A DNA stretch of 64,000 nt, from NCBI RefSeq assembly GCF_021559775.1, contig NZ_CP056049.1, positions 124,001 through 188,000 of the forward strand. The letters run 5' to 3'. The notes below the pieces were generated by a model. The model was not told the DNA's origin. It was given only the letters and a program-made list of their open reading frames with translations, and searched no databases. Below are positions 24,898 through 34,202 of this stretch, one piece after another. How positions within the stretch are numbered: position 1 is the first letter of the stretch; every line of letters begins with the position of its first letter. A program made the translations under genes and the position numbers. The stretch comes from Gillisella vitis (lineage in GTDB: Bacteria > Pseudomonadota > Alphaproteobacteria > Rhizobiales > Rhizobiaceae).

Positions 24898-26322
24898 GTG
24901 GCACACAATGCTCGTCCAGACACCAACCAGCCAGAAAACAAACTGCATGAAGGTTTGAAAGACCAATCATGCCGAACCATGATGGCTGCGTTGCAAAAGC
25001 AGGGCGAGTTGCTCATTGTCGATGAAGAAATCGATCCCGTTTATGATCTTTCGGCCTTGCTGTCTTTGACACACGAAACACATGCGGTTCGCATCAACAA
25101 GGTCAAGGGATCAGCCTTTCCGGTGTTCGGCAACCTTCTTTCAAGCCTTGATCGTATAGCGCTGGCGCTGGATGTTCCACGCGCATCGATCCAGTCCACC
25201 TTACTGGCGTCGGTGCAAAAGCCGGTTGCGCCGGTCGTTGTGGAAAATGCTCCTGTTCAGCAGCAGCGTTTTGAAGAGGGTGTGCTGGCGCGCCTGCCTG
25301 TTCCGACGTTTTTCGACAAGGAAACCGGCCCCTATATCAGCGCGGGCATGATGATTGCCCGTGATCCGGAAACTGGCCTTGGCAATGCCTCTTACGCACG
25401 CCTGAAAATCCTGAGCCCGACAGAGGCGCTGATTGGCATTGCCCCGAACCACCATCTGGCCATCATGGCCCGAAAGGCTGCCGACAAGGGTGAAGCCCTG
25501 CCGTTTGCCGTTGTTCTGGGTGCTCATCCGGCCATTCAGTTGGCTGCCTGCCTCTATTTGGGCCTCGGTGATGACGAGATGCATTGCGCCGGTGCGCTGC
25601 TGGGTGAGCCGGTGCGCATGGCCCGTTGCTACAACAGTGATATTCTGGTGCCCTCTGATGCAGAGATTGTGATTGAAGGGCATATCCATGCCAATACGCC
25701 GATTGTCGAAGGGTTGGTCTCGGAATATCACGGCATGTATGAGGATTATGGCAGCGGCGTACTGGCGACGTTTGAGAGCATGTCAGCCCGCAAGGATGCG
25801 ATGTTTCAGGTGATCTTGCCCGGTTATCATGCCGAGCACATCTATATTGCTGCCGTTCCCATCGCCGTGAGCCTGAAGGCCCAGCTTGCCCGTGTGATTA
25901 TGAATGTCGGTGAAGTGGCGGTGACGGCGTCTGGCTGTGGCCGCACCGATGTTGTGGTGCAGATCGACAAGCCACGGCCCGGCCAAGCCCGCCGCGCCAT
26001 GGCCATCTGCTGGGGTGCGGTTTCCATTGTAAAATCCGTGACGATTGTGGATACCGATGTTGACCCGTGGGACATCAACGCCGTTGAACTGGCAAAATCC
26101 ACCCGTATGCGGGTAGACCGGGATATTCTGATCATTCCGGGCATGCCCGCTGATCGCTCCGAGCCGCAGGAAGAGGCAGGCATGGTGGCCAAGATTGGCT
26201 ATGATGCCACCTGCAAAGCCGGAGACCGCAAGGAAGGTTATGACAAGGCGCTACCGCCCGAGGCGTCTTACGAGCGCATGCGCCGCGTCATCGCGGCGAT
26301 CAAACCGGAGGGCGCGGTTTGA
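24898..26322 (+). CDS. UbiD-family prenylated-FMN-dependent (de)carboxylase
   Basis: About 474 residues from the GTG at 24898. The frame is open back to 24631, but that part looks like promoter sequence; an ATG at 24979 is the other candidate start. The UbiD pattern is clear: LLIVDEEIDPVYDLSALL, YISAGMMIARDPETG, the central EIVIEGHI region, VSEYHGMYEDYGSG and the C-terminal VTIVDTDVDPWD. These enzymes decarboxylate aromatic, heteroaromatic or alpha,beta-unsaturated acids with prFMN and Mn. The UbiX homologue that makes the cofactor overlaps by 4 bp. The substrate is unknown; it is not necessarily the ubiquinone enzyme. Confidence 0.88.
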   Translation: MAHNARPDTNQPENKLHEGLKDQSCRTMMAALQKQGELLIVDEEIDPVYDLSALLSLTHETHAVRINKVKGSAFPVFGNLLSSLDRIALALDVPRASIQSTLLASVQKPVAPVVVENAPVQQQRFEEGVLARLPVPTFFDKETGPYISAGMMIARDPETGLGNASYARLKILSPTEALIGIAPNHHLAIMARKAADKGEALPFAVVLGAHPAIQLAACLYLGLGDDEMHCAGALLGEPVRMARCYNSDILVPSDAEIVIEGHIHANTPIVEGLVSEYHGMYEDYGSGVLATFESMSARKDAMFQVILPGYHAEHIYIAAVPIAVSLKAQLARVIMNVGEVAVTASGCGRTDVVVQIDKPRPGQARRAMAICWGAVSIVKSVTIVDTDVDPWDINAVELAKSTRMRVDRDILIIPGMPADRSEPQEEAGMVAKIGYDATCKAGDRKEGYDKALPPEASYERMRRVIAAIKPEGAV

Positions 26323-26894
26323 AACGCCTGATCATCGCGATAACCGGGGCGTCCGGTGCCTGTTATGGGGTTCGCGCTCTGGAAATGCTGTGCGACATTG
26401 ATGGTATTGAGAGCCATCTCATTATTTCTCCCGCAGGACTGCGCACGGCGATTGAAGAAGAAGCAGTGGAGAGCGCTGACCAGATTCGTCAACTGGCTGA
26501 TGTCGTTCACAGCCACAAGGATATCGGGGCATCTATTGCTTCAGGCTCGTTTCGGGCGCATGGCATGTTGGTGGCACCGTGCTCAATTAAGACCCTGAGC
26601 AGCATTGCCAATTGCTATAATGATGATCTCATTACCCGTGCCGCAGATGTCTGCCTCAAGGAGCGGCGGCGCGTTGTGTTGATGGTGCGCGAAACGCCCT
26701 TGCATGCCGGGCATATCGCGCTGATGGATCAAGCGACACGCAACGGTGCGATTATCATGCCGCCGGTGCCGGGATTCTACACACAGCCCAAAACATTGGC
26801 CGATCTGGTGAGCCAGACCGTTGGCCGGGCGCTTGATCTGTTTGACATTGATCACCCGTCCGTCCGTCGCTGGAAGCAGGAGGGTGATGCTTGA
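26319..26894 (+). CDS. UbiX-family flavin prenyltransferase
   Basis: 191 residues from a TTG at 26319 overlapping the UbiD-type stop (TTGA). The N-terminus KRLIIAITGASGACYG is the FMN-binding GASG motif. Also visible are GSFRAHGMLVAPCSIKTLSSIA and the VRETPLHAGH segment. Family members attach a dimethylallyl group to FMN to make the prFMN used by UbiD. Adjacent, coupled genes indicate a dedicated pair for this operon. Confidence 0.9.
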   Translation: MKRLIIAITGASGACYGVRALEMLCDIDGIESHLIISPAGLRTAIEEEAVESADQIRQLADVVHSHKDIGASIASGSFRAHGMLVAPCSIKTLSSIANCYNDDLITRAADVCLKERRRVVLMVRETPLHAGHIALMDQATRNGAIIMPPVPGFYTQPKTLADLVSQTVGRALDLFDIDHPSVRRWKQEGDA

Positions 26895-27001
26895 CCCATT
26901 GATACGTTGGCCCAGCAATCGCGGGGCAGATGTTATTCGCCGTTCAAAAAACAAGGGGAACTGCGGTGGTTCGTATGAACTGCCGTATAACGGAGAAAAC
27001 C

Positions 27002-28627
27002 ATGGCTAAAATATTAAAATATTGCGAAAACCTCGCATCCAGATCTGCGCGCGCTGTGACTGTGACGCTGACTTTGCTTGGGGCAAGTGCGGCAATTTAT
27101 GGCATCAACGCCCCATTGGCCATCGCTGAAGAGCAGCCCGTCAAGGGTGGCGAAATGACCATTATCAATGGCTCAGACATCAAGAGTTGGGACCCGGCCA
27201 TTATCGGCGGCACCTATCCGGGTGGCCCCATGGATATGTTGGATGCCATCTATGGCTTTCTTGTCTATGTGGACGTGGATGGCAAGGTACAGGGCGGCAT
27301 GGCCAAGAGCCTGACCAGCGTGGATGCCAAAGTCTGGACACTGACATTGCGCGACGGTGTGAAGTTTACCGATGGTGGCTCTTACGATGCCGAGGCGGTA
27401 AAATTCAACTGGGAGCGTCAGGCCACGCCTGACACTCTTTCACCTTCACAAGGCTTTGTCGCCTCGTGGATTGGTGGTGTGAAGATTGTTGATCCTTTGA
27501 CACTTGAGATCACACTGCCAAAGCCGGATCGCAATTTTGGTTCTTCGCTGGCGCAATTGGCTCCCTTTATTGCCTCGCCGCAAGCGCTGAAAGCCGCCAA
27601 GACCAAAACCGATATCAAGCCGGTTGGGGCCGGTGCCTTTGTGCTTGATAGCTGGAACCAGGGCATTTCGATGAGCATGAAGCGCAATTCGCAATATTGG
27701 GATCAGCCGCGCCCCTATCTCGACACGTTGAAATTTGCCATCATCCCCGAGACCAACAGCCGCATCGCCACCGTGGTTCAGGGTGGAGCAACGATGATGG
27801 CGGGTTATCCCTATCAGTTCGGATCAAACGCCAAGGCCGCAGGCGTTACCACTCATGAAATTCCAATCCCCGGTCTCTATCGCGCATACTTTAACCAGAA
27901 GAGTGGTGCCTTCACCGACCAGCGGGCGCGTGAAGCTTTCTACGAGGCGATCAATCCGTCTAAGTTGATGCAGGCCTATACACAGGTCAGCGGTTACGAC
28001 ATTCCGACCAATTATTTCACCAAGTCGTCGCCCTTTTATGATCCGACCTATAAACTCCCAACCTACAATCCCAAACACGCTCAGGAATTGTTCGACCAGC
28101 TCGCCAAGGATGGCAAGCCATTCAACATCAAGCTTGTGACCTATTCCAACTCGGATTTGAAACGTCTGGCCTCCTACCTGCAACAGGCTTTGAGTGCCTA
28201 TGATAACGTCACGGTCAATCTTCAGCTGGTTGATCAGGCCATGCTCAGCCCGACCTGTAAGGGGCAGATGAATTTCGATTTCTGCGTCGATGGCGGCGTG
28301 CTGGTGGCCAATGGTGCAGAACCGATCATTTCCAACCTGCTCAGCTCAAACGGCAATGACAATTGGGGCAAATACAACAGCACGGATATGGATAAAGAGC
28401 TGGCAGAAGCCAACGCCACCATGGACGCGGCTGCGGTAAAGGCGGCCTATGCCAAGGTGCAAAAGCGGGTAGCAACAGACCTTCCGCTTTACATTTTCGG
28501 TGCCGAGACTCGCTTCCTGCTGCTGCGCAATACCACAGGCGGCATCGTGCCCTCCAACGGCGGCATTTTGCAAAAGCAATATCTCTACGTCTGCAAGGAC
28601 GCCTGCGCGTCAAAAACCGCGAAGTAA
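27002..28627 (+). CDS. ABC transporter substrate-binding protein, DppA/OppA type (system 2)
   Basis: 541 residues from the ATG at 27002 (CGGAG eight bases upstream; the frame is open further up). It begins with a long Sec-type signal (hydrophobic VTVTLTLLGASAAIY, then APLAIAEE). The SBP_bac_5 core follows (GGEMTIINGSDIKSWDP, then TLTLRDGVKFTDGGS, then KPVGAGAFVLDSW). Unlike the system 1 protein it has no twin-arginine motif. It binds the substrate for the importer encoded at 29.8-33.7 kb, although an enzyme gene lies between. Confidence 0.9.
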   Translation: MAKILKYCENLASRSARAVTVTLTLLGASAAIYGINAPLAIAEEQPVKGGEMTIINGSDIKSWDPAIIGGTYPGGPMDMLDAIYGFLVYVDVDGKVQGGMAKSLTSVDAKVWTLTLRDGVKFTDGGSYDAEAVKFNWERQATPDTLSPSQGFVASWIGGVKIVDPLTLEITLPKPDRNFGSSLAQLAPFIASPQALKAAKTKTDIKPVGAGAFVLDSWNQGISMSMKRNSQYWDQPRPYLDTLKFAIIPETNSRIATVVQGGATMMAGYPYQFGSNAKAAGVTTHEIPIPGLYRAYFNQKSGAFTDQRAREAFYEAINPSKLMQAYTQVSGYDIPTNYFTKSSPFYDPTYKLPTYNPKHAQELFDQLAKDGKPFNIKLVTYSNSDLKRLASYLQQALSAYDNVTVNLQLVDQAMLSPTCKGQMNFDFCVDGGVLVANGAEPIISNLLSSNGNDNWGKYNSTDMDKELAEANATMDAAAVKAAYAKVQKRVATDLPLYIFGAETRFLLLRNTTGGIVPSNGGILQKQYLYVCKDACASKTAK

Positions 28628-28640
28628 GACAATCCAATAG

Positions 28641-28670
28641 ATTGGCGAACCGCAGGTTCGGTTCGCCAAT
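28641..28670 (+). repeat. Perfect 11-bp-stem hairpin after the binding-protein gene
   Basis: ATTGGCGAACC (28641-28651) and GGTTCGCCAAT (28660-28670) form a perfect stem with an 8-base loop, starting 13 bases after the stop. No T-run follows, so it is better suited to stabilising the 3' end of the binding-protein mRNA, which usually must be in excess, than to full termination. Confidence 0.6.
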
Positions 28671-28692
28671 GTTCTCCTCAAGGTGTTGATCC

Positions 28693-29625
28693 ATGTTTGA
28701 TAAACGGCCCAGAACCACATTTCGCGAGCTCTTCTCCAAAGAGCAGGTTTTCACCCCCTGCGTTTGGGATTGCTATTCGGCCAAGGCGGCAGAAATGGCG
28801 GGGTTCAAGGCCATTCTGCTTAGTGGTGCATCGCTGGGTTTCAGCATGTCTGGTGTTCCCGATATGGGATTGCACAATCAGGAAGAACTGATCTGGGCCA
28901 CCGACCGCATTGCCGACTATTCACCTCTGCCGCTCATCATTGATGCCGATGATTGCTTCGGCGATGTTGCCCAAGCCTACCGGACATGTCGGAGACTGGC
29001 AAAGGCCGGAGCTGCCGCCATTCTGCTGGAAGACACACCCAATGAGCGCGGCTATGCCCGCTTTGGCCGCGCCATGGAGGCCGCGACGCTGGCAGGCAAG
29101 GTGGATGGCAATGTCGATCACCCCGTGGTGTCGCAAGAATTGTGGTTGGCCAAGATCAAGGCAGCCCTCGACGCCTGCGCAGGCACGGATTGTGTGGTGA
29201 TTGCCCGCACCGAATCCAAGCTGGAAAAGGGTCTGGATGATGCGATTGAGCGCTGCGTGCGCGCTGAAGAACTCGGCGCTGAAATGACCTATGTGCATGG
29301 CCTGCGCACCTTGGAAGAATGCCAGAAGGTGGCCAAGGCTCTGCCCGGCTGGAAGATGTTTGGTGATGTAGCAACCGTTGGTGGCAAGGCCTTTGTTGAG
29401 CTGGAAGATATCGCCGCCCTCGGCTTTAACATGGTCACCATGCATTATCTCGAGAAAGGCTCGATGTACGGCATGATGGATTTTGGCCGCCGCGTTTTTG
29501 CCGATCGCAGCACCCGCTATTCCGACGACCACACCATGGGCGGCTATTCCACGCAAGAGCAGCGCCAGATGCTGGAGCGCGACATCGGCTGGATGGATGC
29601 GGAAGAAGAATGGAAAAAAATCTGA
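28693..29625 (+). CDS. Isocitrate lyase/PEP mutase-superfamily enzyme (copy 2)
   Basis: 310 residues. The family pattern is clear: FTPCVWDCYSAKAAEMAGF, LPLIIDADDCFGD (Mg site), AILLEDTP in place of the EDQ motif, and CVVIARTESKLEKGLDDAIERC. It differs from copy 1 at the third motif (copy 1 has ILITDLA), so the two probably act on different substrates. The reaction is a C-C (or C-P) cleavage next to a carboxylate by family, not assigned further. It sits between the binding protein and permeases of importer 2. Confidence 0.8.
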   Translation: MFDKRPRTTFRELFSKEQVFTPCVWDCYSAKAAEMAGFKAILLSGASLGFSMSGVPDMGLHNQEELIWATDRIADYSPLPLIIDADDCFGDVAQAYRTCRRLAKAGAAAILLEDTPNERGYARFGRAMEAATLAGKVDGNVDHPVVSQELWLAKIKAALDACAGTDCVVIARTESKLEKGLDDAIERCVRAEELGAEMTYVHGLRTLEECQKVAKALPGWKMFGDVATVGGKAFVELEDIAALGFNMVTMHYLEKGSMYGMMDFGRRVFADRSTRYSDDHTMGGYSTQEQRQMLERDIGWMDAEEEWKKI

Positions 29626-29765
29626 AAGTCTGTCCCATAATTGTCGCTGGCGGGCTGCAAATGGCAATTTCGGCGCTTCCGGTGCTCACGTACTTGAGTA
29701 CGCTCCGCTCCGGTTCTCGAAATCACCATTTTCGCCAAGCCAGCACCAATTCTCGAACAGACTTT
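29625..29765. repeat. 141-bp imperfect palindromic intergenic element
   Basis: The outer arms AAAGTCTGT (29625-29633) and ACAGACTTT (29757-29765) are exact inverted copies. Further in, GTCGCTGGC pairs imperfectly with GCCAGCACC, AATTTCG with CGAAAT, and the centre is GTACTTGAGTAC. The whole can fold into one long cruciform. It fills most of the gap between the lyase stop and the permease start and looks like a dispersed rhizobial palindromic repeat. A role in mRNA processing between operon parts is possible. Confidence 0.6.
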
Positions 29766-29805
29766 TACCGTTTGTGAAACAGAGCCGCTGAAAGGAGGTA
29801 ACGAC

Positions 29806-30768
29806 GTGACCATTCAAGCCATGCCCTATGCAAAAGCCATCTCAACACGGCTTTTGGCAGGAATTCCCGTCTTCCTCCTCGTCACCTTTGGTGCGACGGC
29901 GCTGTCCAGCCTTGCACCGGGATCACCGGCGCAGCTGATATTGGGTGATAATGCCACCGCTGAACAGGTGGCAGCCCTCAACCAGACCTATGGCTATGAC
30001 CTGCCGGTTTGGGAACGCTATCTGAAATGGCTTGGCGATTTGTTTCACGGTGATCTTGGGCAAACGCTGTTTTCCCAACAGCCGGTTTTGCAGGTGGTGA
30101 TGGATCGCGCCGCTGTTACCTTTGAAATCGCAGCCCTTGCCATGCTGGTGTCGATGCTTGGCATTCCGCTTGCTATGTTCACCGCAAGCCATCCCGGCAA
30201 GCTCACCGACCGGGTCTTACGCTCTGTGGCCTCTGTGGTGTTGGCCGTGCCAACGTTTGTGATCGTGGTTCTGTTGAGCTACCTGTTTGCGATCGTGCTG
30301 CGCTGGTTGCCTGCAACGGGTTGGGTCAATTTCTCTGAAAATCCGCTGGCCAATCTGTGGTATGTGGCCCTTCCAGTGCTGTGCCTCAGCCTGCACCAGA
30401 CGGCCTATCTCTACCGTGTGGCCCGCAATGAATTCGTCACCACCCTTCAAGAAGATTTCATTCAGGTGGCGCGGGCCAAGGGCCTGCCGCTTGGCTATAT
30501 CCTGTTTCGCCACGTGCTGCGTCCATCCATGCCGCAGATCCTTACCGTCATGGGCCTGTCGCTCACCTATATGCTGGCCGGCTCCTTTGTGGTTGAGAGC
30601 TATTTTGCCGTACCGGGCATTGGCTGGACTGTGCTCACGGCGGTCAAAAGCCACGATATTCCGCTGGTGCAGGCGATTTTGTCGCTCACTGTTGTGGTCT
30701 TCGTCACCATCTTCATGCTGGTGGATATCGGCTATGCCATCATCGATCCACGGGTTAATGTCACATGA
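29806..30768 (+). CDS. ABC transporter permease, DppB type (system 2)
   Basis: 320 residues from a GTG at 29806 with a near-perfect ribosome site, AAAGGAGGT, six bases upstream; this spacing decides the start. It has the DppB layout: ISTRLLAGIPVFLLVTFGATAL, then LAPGSPAQLILGDNAT, then the EAA loop IQVARAKGLPLGYILFRH. Six spans are expected. It overlaps the next permease by 4 bp (ATGA). Confidence 0.92.
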   Translation: MTIQAMPYAKAISTRLLAGIPVFLLVTFGATALSSLAPGSPAQLILGDNATAEQVAALNQTYGYDLPVWERYLKWLGDLFHGDLGQTLFSQQPVLQVVMDRAAVTFEIAALAMLVSMLGIPLAMFTASHPGKLTDRVLRSVASVVLAVPTFVIVVLLSYLFAIVLRWLPATGWVNFSENPLANLWYVALPVLCLSLHQTAYLYRVARNEFVTTLQEDFIQVARAKGLPLGYILFRHVLRPSMPQILTVMGLSLTYMLAGSFVVESYFAVPGIGWTVLTAVKSHDIPLVQAILSLTVVVFVTIFMLVDIGYAIIDPRVNVT

Positions 30769-31685
30769 GCACGCCCGGCACTCCTTCACCATCAATGGCA
30801 GATAAGAACAGCGACCTGAGCGCGATTGTGCGAGCCAATATGCCATGGTCGGCCAGATTGCGGCTGCCGGGTGCAAGCCCCTTTGAGCTGGTTGCGCTCG
30901 GCTTTCTGATCCTGCTGGTGCTGACCGCGATTTTTGTCAATTTCATTCCGGGACTTGTCAGCCCCAGATTCCCCTACGGCGATTTTTCCCAGCCGCCAGA
31001 ATGGTCATTAAACGGGCTTCTGGGAACCGATGATATCGGCCGCAGCATCCTGTCGCGCGTGCTCTATGGGGCGCGGGCATCGTTGATGATTGTTGGCGTC
31101 GCCACCTGTATTTCAGTGTTCGCTGGCCTGTTGTTGGGCATGCTCGCAGGCTTCTATCGAGGCATTTTTGAGCGCATGGTTGATCTTTACGCTAATACAA
31201 TGTCGGCTCTGCCGTCCATTCTGGTGGTACTGGCCTTCGTGACGGCCACAGGACCCTCGGTGCTGACGATTATGCTCACCCTTGGCATTCTCGATATCGG
31301 CACTTACGCCCGTGTTGCCAAGGCGGGTGTGATTTCCCAGAGCAACCGGGACTATGTTCTCGCCGCCCGCGCCATGGGGGCAAGAGATAGCCGGATTCTG
31401 CTGAAGGAAATTCTGCCCAATCTGGTCCCGGCGCTCACCGCCGTCATGCCCACCTTGATGGCGGGCCTGATCATCACCGAAGGTTCGTTGAGCTTTCTCG
31501 GCTACGGCATTCCGGCCCCGGCCCCCAGTTGGGGCGGCATGATTGCCAGCTCCACCGATCTGTTAAGCCGCTTTCCGTTACTGATCCTTGGCCCCGTGAT
31601 GGCCATTGTTCTGACGGTCTATGCGCTGAACACCGTGGGGGATTATTTCGCCCAGCGTCTCAACAGCCGCGAGAGGGAGAGCTGA
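30765..31685 (+). CDS. ABC transporter permease, DppC type (system 2)
   Basis: 306 residues. The N-terminal cytoplasmic tail is followed by a first span (FELVALGFLILLVLTAIFV). The DppC landmark LLGTDDIGRSILSRVLYGARAS is near residues 85-105, and the EAA loop YVLAARAMGARDSRILLKE near 200. It starts in the ATGA shared with the partner permease and is followed 1 bp later by the ATPase gene. Confidence 0.92.
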   Translation: MSTPGTPSPSMADKNSDLSAIVRANMPWSARLRLPGASPFELVALGFLILLVLTAIFVNFIPGLVSPRFPYGDFSQPPEWSLNGLLGTDDIGRSILSRVLYGARASLMIVGVATCISVFAGLLLGMLAGFYRGIFERMVDLYANTMSALPSILVVLAFVTATGPSVLTIMLTLGILDIGTYARVAKAGVISQSNRDYVLAARAMGARDSRILLKEILPNLVPALTAVMPTLMAGLIITEGSLSFLGYGIPAPAPSWGGMIASSTDLLSRFPLLILGPVMAIVLTVYALNTVGDYFAQRLNSRERES

Positions 31686-31686
31686 T

Positions 31687-32700
31687 ATGGGCAGTGAAAC
31701 CAGCCAGCTTCCTATCCTGTCTTGCGAGCGCATGTCCTGCACAATTGCGGCAAAACCTGCCCCTTTGCAGGTGCTGCACGATATCAATTTTTCTGTTCCC
31801 CGGCGCACAACACTGGGCATTGTTGGTGAGTCCGGTGCTGGAAAATCCATGCTGATCAAGTCCATCATGGGCATTGCACCAACACCGGTGCGGGTTGAAG
31901 GGCGCATCGTTCTGGATGGAATTGATCTCTCGACCTTGAAGCCCAAAGCCCGCAGCCAGATGATTGGCCGCAAGGTTGGCATCGTCTTTCAAAATCCGAT
32001 GACCTCGCTCAATCCCTTTGCATCCATTGGGCGGCAGATTGAAGAAGCTGGCCGGTTTCATCTGGGCCTCAGCCGCGCGCAGGCGCAGGAACGAGCCATT
32101 GAGCTTTTGACGGTGGTTGGCATTGCCGATGCCAAGGATTGCTATGGATATTTCCCGCACCAATTCTCCGGTGGCATGAAGCAACGCATCATGATTGCAA
32201 CGGCCCTGATGTGTCATCCCGATCTGCTGATTGCTGATGAAGCCACCACCGCCCTTGATGTGACCGTGCAAAAGGAAGTTCTCGACCTTCTGCAAATCCT
32301 TCAGGAAGAGCGGCAGATGTCGATGATATTGGTGTCGCACAATCTGGGCGTTGTGGCTGGACGCACCGATAACATTTTGGTGCTCTACGGCGGCCATATC
32401 GTGGAAGCGGGGCCGACAGCAGAGGTGTTTCGCAATCCGCGCCATCCCTATACCGGGGCACTGCTTTCGGCCATGCCAAGGATGGATCAGCCAGCCCATG
32501 CGCGGCTGCACACCATTCCCGGCCAGCCGCCCAGCCTTGCTAACCAGCCAAAAGGCTGTCCGTTTGCACCGCGTTGTCCGTCAGCGCAGGGGCCTTGCCA
32601 TGACACCATGCCGCCAATGACCACAGATGGCGATCATCACTTTGCCTGTCATTTTCCGCTGATTGAAGCCTCTGCATTGCGGGAGGTTTCCCATGGTTGA
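31687..32700 (+). CDS. ABC transporter ATPase, DppD/OppD type (system 2)
   Basis: 337 residues; GAGAGGGAGAG precedes the ATG at 31687. Walker A GESGAGKSML, Q-loop VFQNPMTSLNP, signature FSGGMKQRIMIATA, Walker B LLIADEATTALD. In Walker B the usual Glu-Pro is Glu-Ala. The C-terminal CPFAPRCPSAQGPC cluster identifies the oligopeptide/dipeptide class. It overlaps the start of its partner ATPase by 8 bp. Confidence 0.92.
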   Translation: MGSETSQLPILSCERMSCTIAAKPAPLQVLHDINFSVPRRTTLGIVGESGAGKSMLIKSIMGIAPTPVRVEGRIVLDGIDLSTLKPKARSQMIGRKVGIVFQNPMTSLNPFASIGRQIEEAGRFHLGLSRAQAQERAIELLTVVGIADAKDCYGYFPHQFSGGMKQRIMIATALMCHPDLLIADEATTALDVTVQKEVLDLLQILQEERQMSMILVSHNLGVVAGRTDNILVLYGGHIVEAGPTAEVFRNPRHPYTGALLSAMPRMDQPAHARLHTIPGQPPSLANQPKGCPFAPRCPSAQGPCHDTMPPMTTDGDHHFACHFPLIEASALREVSHG

Positions 32701-33670
32701 GCCGCTGTTGAACGTCTCCGGCCTGTCCGTCGATTTTTCGCGTGGCGGTAAAATGATGAAGGCCGTTGATAACGTGTCTTTCTCTTTGGCTCCGGGCGAA
32801 ACGCTTGGTCTTGTCGGCGAAAGCGGCAGCGGCAAAACCACCATCGGGCGGGCGCTGCTCAGGCTGTTGCCGCAGGCCGACACCCAATGGAAAGGTGCTG
32901 TAGACTATCAAGGCACTGACCTTGCCAAGCTCTCCAGCGGAGACATGCGGCGCATGCGCGGCAAGCTGCAAATGATCTTTCAAGACCCGCTCTCCTCCTT
33001 CAATCCACGTCGCCGGGTTGAGGATATTGTGGCCGAGGGCTTGGTAATCCAGGGCGTCGCAAAGCCTGAGCGCGACAGGCGCGTGCGTGCGGCGCTCAAG
33101 GATGTGGGTTTTGATCTGGATGCTGTTGCGGGCCGCACCCCGCATCAGTTCTCCGGCGGCCAGTGCCAGCGCATTGCTATTGCCCGGGCGCTGGCCGTGG
33201 AACCCGAGCTGATTGTCTGTGACGAGCCGGTGGCATCGCTGGATGTGTCGGTTCAGGCGCAGGTGATCAACCTGTTGCAGGACATCCGCGAAACCCGCAA
33301 GCTTGCGCTGATCTTCATCTCCCATGATCTGGCCGTGGTAAAAAATGTCAGCGACCGCGTGGCGGTGCTCTATCGCGGCAGGATCGTCGAGATCGGTTTG
33401 GGCGAGGCCATTTATGCGCTCCCCGCCCATCCCTATACGCGCACATTGCTGGAGGCCGTGCCTGTCGTTGATGCCAGCAGGAAAGTGACGCCAGAGCGCA
33501 AGCGTATGGAAGTGCCATCCAGAAACCAGCCGCTCAGTGGCTGCGCTTTTAGGACCCGATGCCCGCGTGCCACGGAGCTTTGCACCAATAAAGAGCCGGT
33601 GCTGCGTTTGGCACTTCGGGGGCAGATGGTTGCCTGTCACCACCCGCATGATCAACCGGTATCAGCATGA
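32693..33670 (+). CDS. ABC transporter ATPase, DppF/OppF type (system 2)
   Basis: About 325 residues from the ATG at 32693, six bases after GGGAGG; the frame is open further upstream inside the previous gene. Walker A GESGSGKTTIGR, Q-loop IFQDPLSSFNPR, signature FSGGQCQRIAIARA (with an unusual Cys) and Walker B LIVCDEPVASLD are visible. The C-terminal CAFRTRCPRATELC is the family cysteine cluster. It completes importer 2. Confidence 0.92.
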   Translation: MVEPLLNVSGLSVDFSRGGKMMKAVDNVSFSLAPGETLGLVGESGSGKTTIGRALLRLLPQADTQWKGAVDYQGTDLAKLSSGDMRRMRGKLQMIFQDPLSSFNPRRRVEDIVAEGLVIQGVAKPERDRRVRAALKDVGFDLDAVAGRTPHQFSGGQCQRIAIARALAVEPELIVCDEPVASLDVSVQAQVINLLQDIRETRKLALIFISHDLAVVKNVSDRVAVLYRGRIVEIGLGEAIYALPAHPYTRTLLEAVPVVDASRKVTPERKRMEVPSRNQPLSGCAFRTRCPRATELCTNKEPVLRLALRGQMVACHHPHDQPVSA

Positions 33671-33680
33671 GGTGGCGGTG

Positions 33681-34202
33681 ATGAAAAATGCTGATGATTT
33701 TGCAAACAATGCCTGGACAGCCATGTGCAATCTCTATCGCGCACCGAAAGTCGCGCAGTTTTGTGTTCGCTTGCAGGATGCTTACGGCATTGATGTGCCG
33801 CTGTTGTTGCTGCTGTTTTATGCCGATCAGCAAGGAATCGGCACGGATATCCAAGATTTGAATGCATTCCTGACGGATGCGACTTCATGGCGTGAGGATG
33901 TTGTGAAGCCGCTACGGACCATACGTCAGGGCATGAAGGGCCGCTACACGGAGCATGATGAGGTTCAGCTCCGTACGGCTATCAAGGCATTGGAATTGCA
34001 GGCGGAACAGGTCCATGTCTCACGCCTCGCCCGCAGTTTTATGTTGCATGCAAAACCAACAGGCACGAGCCGGATGTGTGGGGCTTATCTCCTTGGCTGC
34101 TGCGTACCGGAGGACGAGTGCGTAGAGGCGCTTCTGGTTTTTCAAACCGCAGCCGATGGCTCACAGATTCAAGAACATGACGAAGGAAGAAGGCTGTTAT
34201 GA
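33681..34202 (+). CDS. DUF2390/TIGR02444-family protein
   Basis: 173 residues from the ATG at 33681 (GAGGTGG upstream; the longer frame back to 33537 overlaps the ATPase gene out of frame). The pattern ANNAWTAMCNLYRAPKVAQFCVRLQDAYGIDVPLLLLLFYADQQG matches the small alpha-helical TIGR02444 family, whose function is unknown. No signal peptide or catalytic motif. It overlaps the amidohydrolase by 4 bp, so it is part of the operon, which is an unusual place for this family. Confidence 0.7.
   Translation: MKNADDFANNAWTAMCNLYRAPKVAQFCVRLQDAYGIDVPLLLLLFYADQQGIGTDIQDLNAFLTDATSWREDVVKPLRTIRQGMKGRYTEHDEVQLRTAIKALELQAEQVHVSRLARSFMLHAKPTGTSRMCGAYLLGCCVPEDECVEALLVFQTAADGSQIQEHDEGRRLL

Noticed and set aside
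28641..28670. CRISPR-type or tRNA-like structure
   Set aside because: It is a single hairpin without repeat array or cloverleaf; no CRISPR repeats or tRNA signatures were found anywhere in the window.
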